Origin: an uncultured Ruminococcus sp.
Lineage (GTDB): Bacteria > Bacillota > Clostridia > Oscillospirales > CAG-272
Direction: 5' to 3'
DNA: 6,382 nucleotides
Assembly: GCA_902803255.1 (NCBI GenBank)
Contig: CADCPG010000091.1
Span: 1 to 6,382, forward strand
The notes beneath the pieces were generated by a model, which was given only the letters and a program-made list of their open reading frames with translations, ran no database searches and was not told where the DNA came from. Made by a program: the position numbers and the translations under genes. Positions 1 to 5,883 of the stretch are shown here, piece after piece (positions within the stretch are counted from its first letter, which is position 1; every line of letters begins with the position of its first letter).

Positions 1-1
1 C

Positions 2-154
2 AACGACATAAGATCAGGGCTCGAGTGGTTTGACACCTCATCCGCATCCTGGAAGAGCGCCGATGACTGCGAAAGCATCAGAAGAAGCGATGACGGCAGA
101 TACGCGATAACGACCTCCAGCGGAGGATCGATCCTTCTCAGAGTCGCGCAATGA
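2..154 (+). CDS. C-terminal end of an unrecognised protein (5' cut by window edge)
   Basis: An open frame enters at the left edge and stops at TGA 152-154, giving the last 50 residues of a longer protein. The visible part is polar, with Ser, Asp and Gly rich stretches, a few Trp residues and a short hydrophobic end (ILLRVAQ). The alternation of polar and hydrophobic residues before the stop looks like closing beta strands, as at the end of many secreted or carbohydrate-active proteins, but no motif identifies a family. The frame is judged real because it stays open up to the edge, ends just before hairpin terminator structures, and no competing minus-strand frame is convincing here. The function cannot be given from this fragment. 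Confidence 0.6.
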   Translation, partial: NDIRSGLEWFDTSSASWKSADDCESIRRSDDGRYAITTSSGGSILLRVAQ

Positions 155-203
155 CGGCAACCGTCACAAAATCACATTTTACTTACAATTGCCGCCTCAC
201 CGA

Positions 204-250
204 GCAAAAATGCGCTTTTGATGACCGCAGGTTGTCAAAAGCGCTTTTGC
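204..250. terminator. Probable bidirectional intrinsic terminator
   Basis: A perfect 10-bp inverted repeat (GCGCTTTTGA at 212-221 with TCAAAAGCGC at 235-244, 13-base loop) is extended by an A-run at 206-210 facing TTTT at 245-248. Read rightward it can end the partial gene at the left edge. Read leftward it gives a stem followed by TTTTT and backs up the terminator of the aquaporin gene. A smaller 6-bp hairpin (152-157/161-166) also starts on the stop codon of the left gene but has no adjoining T-run. Confidence 0.6.
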
Positions 251-289
251 GTTGGTTTCGCGGAAAACGAAACGGATTGAATAAAAGTG

Positions 290-329
290 AAAAAACTCGG
301 GACGCCTGCTTTATCGCAGGCGTCCCGAG
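290..329 (-). terminator. Intrinsic terminator of the aquaporin gene
   Basis: A perfect 14-bp GC-rich stem (296-309 with 316-329) closes a 6-base loop. On the minus strand it is followed directly by six T residues (A-run at 290-295 on the plus strand). It begins 9 bases beyond the stop codon of the aquaporin gene, which is the normal place for its terminator. Confidence 0.93.
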
Positions 330-338
330 GGGCGGCCT

Positions 339-1040
339 TTATTTCTTCTCTTTCTTTTTGCCTTCCGCTTTTTCTTCCTTCTTCCCGTCGCCGGAAGCGA
401 GGAACTTGTAGCACACGGCCGCAAGCGCGCCGCCGACCAGCGGAGCGACTATGAACACCCAGACGTTCTTCAGGGCGTCGCCTCCGACGAGGACCGCGGG
501 ACCGAAGCTGCGGGCGGGGTTCACCGATGTCCCGGTGAAGTGGATGCCGAGGATGTGTACGAGCGTCAGGCTGAGGCCGATGACAAGGCCGGCCACCGAG
601 CCGTTCTCGACCTTTGACGTAACGCCGAGGATGGCGAAGACGAACACGAAGGTGAGGATGACTTCGATCAGCAGCGAGGCGACGATCTTGCCCTCGAAGA
701 GGGCGTTGGTCCCGAGTCCCGATTCCTTGCCGACGAACGCCATGAGGACGGCGGCTCCGGCGGTGGCTCCGGCGAACTGGGCGATCACATATCCGCAGAA
801 ATCAGCCACGGAAATCTTTCCCGAGATGAGCATGGCCAGCGAGACTGCGGGGTTGATGTGGCAGCCCGAGACGTTGCCCACCGAGTAGGCCATGGCGACG
901 ATAACGAGTCCGAACGCCAGAGCGGTGAGCAGATAGCCGGGAAGCGTGTCGCATTTGACGACGGCCGCGGTGCCGCAGGCGAAGAGAACGAGCACGAAAG
1001 TGCCGATGAATTCGGCAAGGTACTTTTTGAATGCCTTCAT
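339..1040 (-). CDS. aqpZ: Aquaporin Z-type water channel (MIP family)
   Basis: This 233-residue inner-membrane protein has the MIP fold: two half-repeats, six predicted membrane helices and two NPA boxes, HINPAVS (NPA at 63-65) and SVNPARSFGPA (NPA at 174-176). Aligned by eye with E. coli AqpZ, the aromatic/arginine filter is Phe43, His162, Thr171 and Arg177. That is the set of water-selective aquaporins rather than glycerol facilitators, which have a smaller, glycine-containing filter. The likely role is passive water flow during osmotic shifts. The start at 1040 is chosen because AGGAG lies 7 bases upstream and the N-terminus MKAFKKYLAEFIGTF matches the family; a longer frame back to 1136 would run through the promoter. 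The C-terminus carries an odd tail of about 18 residues made almost only of Lys, Glu and Gly. The gene has its own promoter and terminator, so it is probably monocistronic. Confidence 0.95.
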   Translation of the reverse strand: MKAFKKYLAEFIGTFVLVLFACGTAAVVKCDTLPGYLLTALAFGLVIVAMAYSVGNVSGCHINPAVSLAMLISGKISVADFCGYVIAQFAGATAGAAVLMAFVGKESGLGTNALFEGKIVASLLIEVILTFVFVFAILGVTSKVENGSVAGLVIGLSLTLVHILGIHFTGTSVNPARSFGPAVLVGGDALKNVWVFIVAPLVGGALAAVCYKFLASGDGKKEEKAEGKKKEKK

Positions 1041-1045
1041 AATTA

Positions 1046-1053
1046 CTCTCCTC
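1046..1053 (-). promoter_or_regulatory. Ribosome binding site of the aquaporin gene
   Basis: On the minus strand GAGGAGAG precedes ATG at 1040, with the AGGAG core 7 bases away. This site decides for the shorter 233-residue product over the upstream in-frame starts. Confidence 0.85.
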
Positions 1054-1100
1054 TGTTGTTTTGTTTGCCGGAGCGGCCGCATAGCCGCAGCCGTGCAGAT

Positions 1101-1136
1101 TAATATTATTTTAGCACATATCCGGCAGGGTGTCAA
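1101..1136 (-). promoter_or_regulatory. Sigma-A-type promoter of the aquaporin gene, extended -10
   Basis: On the minus strand a perfect -35 TTGACA (1131-1136) is followed by a 17-base spacer and the -10 hexamer TAAAAT (1108-1113), preceded by TGC as an extended -10 element. The start of transcription would be near 1101, giving a leader of about 60 bases before the ATG at 1040. That leader can form a small GC hairpin (1073-1077/1084-1088). Confidence 0.85.
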
Positions 1137-1193
1137 CTTTTTTCGTCGTCCCGCCGCGGGGGCGGCCGCGGGCCGGGCTTCCGTCTTTTTTTC

Positions 1194-1228
1194 TTGACAA
1201 AACCCGGCTATTCAGTATAATAGTGATT
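1194..1228 (+). promoter_or_regulatory. Sigma-A-type promoter of the DIP1984-family gene and probable operon
   Basis: TTGACA at 1194-1199 and TATAAT at 1216-1221, both perfect consensus hexamers, are separated by 16 bases. Transcription would begin near 1228, leaving a leader of about 46 bases. A T-run just upstream (1184-1192) may act as an UP-like element. The promoter is back-to-back with the aquaporin promoter: 57 bases, including a very GC-rich block at 1150-1178, separate the two -35 boxes. Confidence 0.88.
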
Positions 1229-1273
1229 GATCATATCCTGTATTCGAAGCAACTGAAAGGAAAATACCCGAAA

Positions 1274-1723
1274 ATGAAACTTGCAACAGCGCTCTCTCAG
1301 AGAGCGGCGCTCCAGACGAAACTGAGCGAGCTCTCGACGAGACTCAACAACAACGCGAAGACGCAGGAGGGCGAAAAGCCCGCCGAGGATCCCGAAGAAC
1401 TGCTGCAGCAGACCGACCGGATACTCGTCCAGCTCGAGGACCTCATCGCCCGCATCAACCTTAGGAACAGCCGGACCGTCGACGGCGGAGTCACGCTCAC
1501 CGAGCTGCTCGCAAAGCGCGACGTCCTCTCCAAAAGGCTGTCGGTCATGCGTTCCTTCCTCGACAGCTCGAGCGAGAAAGTCACGAGATACGCAAAGACC
1601 GAGATAAAGATCGTCAGCACGGTCGACGTCGCGAAGCTCCAGAAGCAGACCGACGCCCTGTCCGCCGATCTCCGCGCGCTCGACGAGCGCATCCAGACCC
1701 TCAACTGGACCGTCGACCTCTGA
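1274..1723 (+). CDS. DIP1984-family coiled-coil protein
   Basis: This 149-residue protein closely fits my memory of the DIP1984 family (named after a Corynebacterium diphtheriae protein; some members carry the label septicolysin). Family-like stretches are MKLATALSQRA at the start, NAKTQEGEKPAEDP at 27-40, INLRNSRT at 61-68, TEIKIVSTVDVAKLQKQ at 109-125 and LDERIQTLNW at 136-145. Most of the chain is charged heptad-like helix, so a helical bundle or coiled coil is expected. It has no signal peptide or membrane segment and should be cytosolic. No catalytic residues are evident and the function of the family is not known to me. The start at 1274 is preferred over earlier in-frame ATGs because those lie upstream of, or inside, the promoter; an AAGGA site lies 12 bases before it, which is rather far. 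It is probably the first gene of a unit with the nucleotidase and SIMPL genes. Confidence 0.88.
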   Translation: MKLATALSQRAALQTKLSELSTRLNNNAKTQEGEKPAEDPEELLQQTDRILVQLEDLIARINLRNSRTVDGGVTLTELLAKRDVLSKRLSVMRSFLDSSSEKVTRYAKTEIKIVSTVDVAKLQKQTDALSADLRALDERIQTLNWTVDL

Positions 1724-1974
1724 GCGTCCGGCCGCAGAACGAAAGATAAAACAGCGAAGCAGGTAGCCTGCCGGAGCGGATGTGATCTCCTGAGCTGAGA
1801 ATGAGCTCATGGTACGGTCGCGGGCGGACCGGGTGATTCGATTTCACATTCACAATGCATCGCCCAGCACATTCACATGCGCACAGTAACGATTTACGTC
1901 TCACTACCTTAACATCGGCCGGCCGGCGAGGGAGGGACAGGGGACTTTGGCTCCGCTGAGCGCCGGGACGCTCA
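1721..1974 (+). ncRNA. Candidate structured RNA or leader upstream of the nucleotidase gene
   Basis: This gap holds no credible gene, no clear promoter and no T-run terminator, but many complementary segments. The two ends can pair: 1721-1732 with 1962-1974, twelve base pairs with one bulged G. Inside are a hairpin at 1759-1763/1767-1771 (GCAGG/CCTGC), a hairpin at 1789-1796/1804-1812 (CC+TGAGCT with AGCTCA+GG, one bulge) and a hairpin at 1815-1819/1827-1831 (CGGTC/GACCG). A stem at 1778-1785/1844-1851 (8 pairs, one G-U) encloses the last two. A local hairpin at 1957-1962/1969-1974 would compete with the outer stem. The arrangement resembles a multi-branched RNA closed by a basal stem, ending about 15 bases before the ribosome binding site of the nucleotidase. 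I could not match it to a known riboswitch or RNA class. The left arm overlaps the stop codon of the preceding gene, and chance pairing in GC-rich DNA is possible. Confidence 0.35.
1845..1880 (+). repeat. Short direct repeat inside the 1724-1999 gap
   Basis: CACATTCACAATGC (1845-1858) recurs as CACATTCACATGC (1868-1880), differing by one base insertion and set 23 bases apart. Both copies contain or overlap a TCACAT that can pair with ATGTGA at 1780-1785, so the two copies are alternative partners in an RNA fold. As DNA, a 23-base period is close to two helical turns and could also suit a tandem protein site. Confidence 0.6.
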
Positions 1975-1999
1975 ACATCAAAGAAAACGGGAGGACAAC

Positions 2000-3460
2000 A
2001 TGGCAAAGAAGAAACTGACGCTTCTCCACTCGAACGACATTCACGGGGATTTCCTGCCGAAGACCGCGGACGGGATCGAGACCGGCGGGCTCCCGAGACT
2101 CTCGGGATACGTGCGGAAGGTCCGCTCCGAGGAGAAAAACGTGATCTACGCGATGGCGGGCGACATGTTCCGCGGATCTATCATCGATTCGGAGTACATG
2201 GGCCTGTCCACGATAGATCTAATGAACACGCTCTCGCCCGATATAGCGACCGTCGGCAACCACGAGGTCGACTACGGCGTCGCGCACCTGCTGTTCCTCG
2301 AGAAATGCGCGCGCTTCCCGCTCATCAACGCGAACCTGATCATCACGCTGAGCAACACCCGCATGTTCGAGCCCTACCGCGTGCTGACCGTCGACGGCAT
2401 GAACATCCTCTTCATCGGCATACTGACGGAGGAGGTCATAGCCTCGACGAGATCGGAGAAGGTCATCGGCACCTTCATCGACATCGACGAGGCAGCCCGC
2501 GAGATCGGCGTCATCTGCGACAACTACCGCACGAAGGCCACAGACATGGTCGTGCTGCTGACGCACATCGGGATCGAGGCCGACAGGCAGCTCGCGGCGA
2601 AACTCGACCCGGACTACGGCGTCGACCTCATCATCGGAGGCCATTCGCACACGCTGATGGAGGCGCCGGAGGTGGTGAACGGCATCCCGATCGTCCAGGC
2701 CGGCAGCGGCAGCGGACAGATCGGCAGATTCGACATCGTATACGACACCGAAGCCCACGGCATCGAGTCGTACACCTGGCAGTGCGTCCCGGTAAACGAA
2801 AAGACCGCCGGCAACGACGGCATCGTCGCCGAGATACTCGACAGCTACAAGAACGTGACCGACGCGAAATACAAGCGGATCGTCACGCATTTCGCGCGGA
2901 AGCTCACCCACCCGGCGAGGAACCGCGAGACCGAGCTCGGCAACCTCTACGCCGACCTCATGCAGTGGGAGAGCAGCTTCGACATCATGCTCTTCGGTTC
3001 GGGCTCGATCCGCAAGAAGGAATTCGGCCCGATCGTGACCTTCAGCGAGATGCTCGAGAACACGCCGTTCGACGACGCCCTCTGGATGCTGAAGGTGACC
3101 GGCGCCCAGTTCCGCCGCATGGTCGCCTTCCTCATGCGCGACGAGGCCTGGGAGGGCCACACCGAGTTCTACCAGTTCTCGAAGGGCGTGAGGATCGTCT
3201 GGCGCAAGAGCACGCATACGCTCGAGGAGCTCTCCTTCCGCGGAGAGCCGGTGACCGACGGCATGACTCTGCTCATCGCGCTGCAGAACTACCACTATAC
3301 CAATTTCGACGAATTCTTCGGCGTGACGCTTGACGAGGTGTCGAAGAACATGAGGCCGAGGGTCGTCGCGACGTCGGTCAACAACATCATCGAGGAGTAT
3401 TTCGCGACTCACCAGAACCTCGACTCGCAGGTCGAGGGGCGGATCGTCGTCCTGGACTGA
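2000..3460 (+). CDS. Cytosolic bifunctional metallophosphatase/5'-nucleotidase (UshA superfamily, YunD-like)
   Basis: This 486-residue protein has an N-terminal calcineurin-like metallophosphatase domain (about 5-250) and a C-terminal 5'-nucleotidase domain (about 290-485). The two-metal site is complete: Asp13 and His15 in NDIHG, Asp55 in AGDMFRGS, Asn87 and His88 in GNHEVDYG, His189 in LLTHIG, and His215 and His217 in GGHSHT. Relatives hydrolyse nucleoside monophosphates, 2',3'-cyclic nucleotides or UDP-sugars. There is no signal peptide, whereas UshA-type enzymes are usually exported, so this one should work in the cytosol, like Bacillus YunD. In the C-domain the usual N-x-G-G-I-R and G-G-D-G motifs appear as GSGSIR (333-338) and a QNYHYTNFDEFFG stretch (429-441). 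I take this as a subfamily trait rather than decay, but the substrate is uncertain. The start is supported by GGGAGGA at 1989-1995. SIMPL follows after 18 bases. Confidence 0.92.
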   Translation: MAKKKLTLLHSNDIHGDFLPKTADGIETGGLPRLSGYVRKVRSEEKNVIYAMAGDMFRGSIIDSEYMGLSTIDLMNTLSPDIATVGNHEVDYGVAHLLFLEKCARFPLINANLIITLSNTRMFEPYRVLTVDGMNILFIGILTEEVIASTRSEKVIGTFIDIDEAAREIGVICDNYRTKATDMVVLLTHIGIEADRQLAAKLDPDYGVDLIIGGHSHTLMEAPEVVNGIPIVQAGSGSGQIGRFDIVYDTEAHGIESYTWQCVPVNEKTAGNDGIVAEILDSYKNVTDAKYKRIVTHFARKLTHPARNRETELGNLYADLMQWESSFDIMLFGSGSIRKKEFGPIVTFSEMLENTPFDDALWMLKVTGAQFRRMVAFLMRDEAWEGHTEFYQFSKGVRIVWRKSTHTLEELSFRGEPVTDGMTLLIALQNYHYTNFDEFFGVTLDEVSKNMRPRVVATSVNNIIEEYFATHQNLDSQVEGRIVVLD

Positions 3461-3478
3461 AAAGGAGACAATATCGGA

Positions 3479-4141
3479 ATGGCAAACGGAAAGATCACGG
3501 TGACCGGCCGCGGCAGGCTGTCGCTCCGGCCCGACCTGACCGTCGTTTCACTCTCGGTGAAGTCGCTGGACAGGGACTACGACAGATCGATGGCCTCCTC
3601 CGAGGAGAAGCTCGCGAGCCTGAAGTCAGGGCTCGCAGGGGCCGGCTTCGTTGAGCGGGACCTCAAAACGGAGGATTTCAGCGTAAATACCGAATACGAG
3701 GGCGTTCACGACCCGAAGACGGGCGGATACAGGCAGGAATTCCGCGGATACCGCTGCACCCACCGGCTGAAGCTCGAATTCGCCTTTGACACGCACCTCC
3801 TTTCGCGTGTGCTGACTGTCATCGCGCACTCGGTAGCCGAGCCCGAGCTCGACGTGAGATTCACCGTAAAGGACAAAGGGGCGGCGGCCGAAGAACTGCT
3901 GCGCGCCGCCGCCGCCGACGCGAAGGCGAAGGCGGAGATCCTGGCGGACGCGTCGGGCGCGGCCCTCGGCGCTCTTGTGTCGATCGACTACAGCCGCGGC
4001 GAGCTGCCGATGTATTCGCAGACCCGCTACGCCGTGGCGGACGCCGCGCTGATGAAGTCGACCGCCGCGCGCGGAGTCAGCATCGAGCCGACCGACATCG
4101 ATCTCGAGGACAGCGCCGTCTTCGTTTACGAACTGATATAA
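3479..4141 (+). CDS. SIMPL domain protein (DUF541 family)
   Basis: This 220-residue protein fits the SIMPL/DUF541 family. It has the opening strand ITVTGRGRLSLRPD (6-19, the typical V-x-G-x-G...P-D pattern) and a long Ala-rich helix around 134-166 (ELLRAAAADAKAKAEILAD) ending in a G-x-x-L-G turn. It closes with ISIEPTDI-like and VFVYE strands (200-218). Family members include Brucella BP26/OMP28, which forms ring oligomers, and mammalian IRAK1BP1; no enzymatic role is established. Most bacterial members are exported, but this one begins without any signal peptide or hydrophobic segment and should be cytosolic. AAGGAG at 3462-3467 lies 11 bases before the ATG. The gene starts 18 bases after the nucleotidase stop and is followed 13 bases later by a strong terminator, so it is the last gene of the unit. 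Confidence 0.88.
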   Translation: MANGKITVTGRGRLSLRPDLTVVSLSVKSLDRDYDRSMASSEEKLASLKSGLAGAGFVERDLKTEDFSVNTEYEGVHDPKTGGYRQEFRGYRCTHRLKLEFAFDTHLLSRVLTVIAHSVAEPELDVRFTVKDKGAAAEELLRAAAADAKAKAEILADASGAALGALVSIDYSRGELPMYSQTRYAVADAALMKSTAARGVSIEPTDIDLEDSAVFVYELI

Positions 4142-4154
4142 AACCCGCGATATG

Positions 4155-4194
4155 GCACAGCGCCGCGGCGATGCCGCGGCGCTGTGCGTTTTTT
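4155..4194 (+). terminator. Strong intrinsic terminator after the SIMPL gene
   Basis: A perfect 15-bp stem (4155-4169 with 4173-4187) with a 3-base loop is followed by G and six T residues (4189-4194). It lies 13 bases after the SIMPL stop codon. The minus-strand lipoprotein gene stops at 4209, so the stem sits in the convergent gap. On the minus strand the nearest T-run (complement of the A residues at 4140-4143) is about 11 bases beyond the stem, so the structure is well built only for plus-strand transcripts. Confidence 0.95.
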
Positions 4195-4208
4195 ATAGCG
4201 TTACCGGG

Positions 4209-5870
4209 TCAGCCGATGTCAACGGTGACCGTTTTCTCGAGCAGCGGGCCGTTCCACGACCCGGCCTCGGAGACCCTCAGCGTGAAGGTCATCTGCCCGG
4301 ACGTCGTGATACCTGCGCTGTCGAGAGTCGATTTGTATACTGTCGACTGAGACAGCATCATGCAGCCGGCCGCGACGTTCCGGCTGAAATAGGGCTCGAC
4401 GGGCTTGCCGTCGACCGTCACGCCGGCAAATCCGAAAGACAGCTCTTTTCCGCTGCCGTTCCGGATGAAGAACTCGAACCCGATGTCCCCCTCGTCAGAG
4501 CGGGCGATATCCCTGAGGATGAATGTGTACCCTTCTTCGTTCACGACGGTCACCTGTCCATCCCTGTCCGCAGGAGCGGCGGGTGAATAGGTGGCTTCGG
4601 TGTCTCCGAGCGGCCACAGGACCTTATGTTCTTCGTAAACCGGATCGGCAAAGTAATTCTCGGCGTCGGACACGCTGAATGTGAAGTCTATCCTGCGGAC
4701 GGCGTCGATGCCGCACAGTTCAAAGGCGGATACCGAAAAGTCGGCGGTGTCCTCGAGCTTCCCGCCCGGCTCGACCGTCTTGTAGAGATACGGATCGATC
4801 ATGAAGCCGTTGACGGCGGTGTCGGAGAAGGAGAACGTGAGCTTCTTCGTGCTCCTGTTTTCGACCTCGTATTCGACCGTGAAGCCCCAGATGTCGTCGT
4901 AATATACGCCGGTGACCCTGAAGCTGCCCTCGGGGGCGTCCCAGAGCGTCACGTCGAGGGAGGGATATTCGAGCGCCGGCCGCTCGCCGGTCCGGTATAT
5001 CTTCCCGCACTTCTTGCATATGTATTCCGTGTATCCGCCGTGTCCGTATGACGGCTCAACGTTCTCGTCGAGGACGTAGTCGTGTTCGCAGTACGGCGCC
5101 GGCGGGTTCGAGGCGGCGTATTCGGCCCAGAAATCGGCGAATGTCAGAGTCAGGAGCTCTTTCGACGTCGGGCTGACGACCCTTGCGATCACGTCTATAT
5201 CGGAGAACTTTCTCCCGAGGACCACCTGAATCCGGGCGAACGTCTGCACGAAAGCCCCGGCGACGAGACTGTCGGCGAACGACGCTTCCTCTGACGGTGA
5301 ATAAATGTCTATGTAGGTGAATCCTTCGGTATCGTATTTCACCCCGGTGCAGGAGTAGAATCCTCCGGACGTCATTTCCGATATATCCTCTTCGACGGAC
5401 CGCTTCAGTTCTCCGACCAGTTCTTCGTATTTCGGGCGCTCCATAATGAAGACGGCGTCGTGATCGGCATTGACGGTACCGGACAGGAAGCCCTGGTTCT
5501 TTGCCTCCTCGGCGGCCTCGAATGATGACATACCTTCCGCCATCTCCTTCGGGATGATCACGGTGACCACGTCGCCGGGCTGGGTGACTTCCGGGATGCC
5601 AGTCAGCTGCGGGACGACCGTCGCGCCGGGATCGGTCACGTCCGGTACCTCCGTACCTTCCCCTGTGGTCGCGGGAGACGACGTTTCGGCGGGCACCGGC
5701 GAAGAAGGATCTTCGGGCACGGCGGTCGTAACGTCTGCGGGGGCGGCGGTCGTTTCCGGATCCGCCTGCGTTTCGTCTTTTTTAGAGATCCTGAAGTCGC
5801 ACGAAGCCAGAGCTGCGAGCATCAGCAGCGCCAGCGTCAGCGAGAGGATCTTTTTTAATGTCGGTTGCAT
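4209..5870 (-). CDS. Large surface lipoprotein with a zinc-ribbon-like module and two similar beta-sandwich repeats
   Basis: This 553-residue protein begins with a lipoprotein signal: MQPTLKK, a Leu/Ala-rich core and the lipobox LASC, with Cys24 as the lipidated residue. A disordered Pro/Thr/Glu/Ala-rich linker (about 30-98) then leads to a domain at about 100-255 starting VVTVIIPKEM, a type I recall from small Clostridia lipoproteins. Next comes a Cys-rich module at 261-291 with CEH (Cys261, His263) and CKKCG (Cys285, Cys288), a possible zinc or structural site. Two C-terminal segments (about 317-420 and 448-553) look like copies of one beta-sandwich: both show E-x-x-x-x-N/R-x-S/G-x-K-x-L-x-F-x-F, a V-N/D-G step and a central P-Y. 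No enzyme motif is visible; the role on the cell surface is unknown. The start at 5870 is chosen because AGG (5878-5880) lies 7 bases upstream and the signal peptide begins there. It probably shares a transcript with the upstream amidohydrolase. Confidence 0.85.
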   Translation of the reverse strand: MQPTLKKILSLTLALLMLAALASCDFRISKKDETQADPETTAAPADVTTAVPEDPSSPVPAETSSPATTGEGTEVPDVTDPGATVVPQLTGIPEVTQPGDVVTVIIPKEMAEGMSSFEAAEEAKNQGFLSGTVNADHDAVFIMERPKYEELVGELKRSVEEDISEMTSGGFYSCTGVKYDTEGFTYIDIYSPSEEASFADSLVAGAFVQTFARIQVVLGRKFSDIDVIARVVSPTSKELLTLTFADFWAEYAASNPPAPYCEHDYVLDENVEPSYGHGGYTEYICKKCGKIYRTGERPALEYPSLDVTLWDAPEGSFRVTGVYYDDIWGFTVEYEVENRSTKKLTFSFSDTAVNGFMIDPYLYKTVEPGGKLEDTADFSVSAFELCGIDAVRRIDFTFSVSDAENYFADPVYEEHKVLWPLGDTEATYSPAAPADRDGQVTVVNEEGYTFILRDIARSDEGDIGFEFFIRNGSGKELSFGFAGVTVDGKPVEPYFSRNVAAGCMMLSQSTVYKSTLDSAGITTSGQMTFTLRVSEAGSWNGPLLEKTVTVDIG

Positions 5871-5883
5871 CTTTTTTCCTCGC

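Noticed and set aside
151..411. 86-codon plus-strand open frame covering both left terminators
   Set aside because: It overlaps two terminator hairpins and the end of the aquaporin gene, lacks a ribosome binding site and has no recognisable domain.
1041..1136. N-terminal extension of the aquaporin to an ATG at 1136
   Set aside because: The extension would cross the gene's own promoter and leader, has no family similarity, and the ATG at 1040 has a good ribosome binding site.
1759..1777. AGGTAGCCTGCCGG as part of a cyclic-di-GMP riboswitch
   Set aside because: Only a short resemblance to the 3' part of that class. The conserved GCACAGGGCAAACC and GACGCAAAGCC elements are absent, and the bases form a simple 5-bp hairpin.
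1803..1832. T-box-like string GGTACGGTCGCGGG in the 1724-1999 gap
   Set aside because: It recalls the T-box core GGTACCGCGG but has an extra three-base interruption. No competing terminator with a T-run follows, no stem I elements are recognisable, and the downstream genes are not amino-acid related.
1916..1925. CGGCCGGCCG palindrome as an operator
   Set aside because: Self-complementary G/C runs are common by chance in such GC-rich sequence, and nothing else marks it as a protein site.
2305..3333. Long plus-strand open frame of 342 codons in another frame of the nucleotidase gene
   Set aside because: The product is Arg/His/Asp/Pro rich without any motif, a frame-shadow of the GC-rich nucleotidase gene.
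2219..3412. Long minus-strand open frame of 397 codons opposite the nucleotidase gene
   Set aside because: Its product is a biased Val/Asp/Glu/Arg/Ala mixture typical of the antisense of GC-rich coding DNA. The plus-strand frame has complete catalytic motifs.
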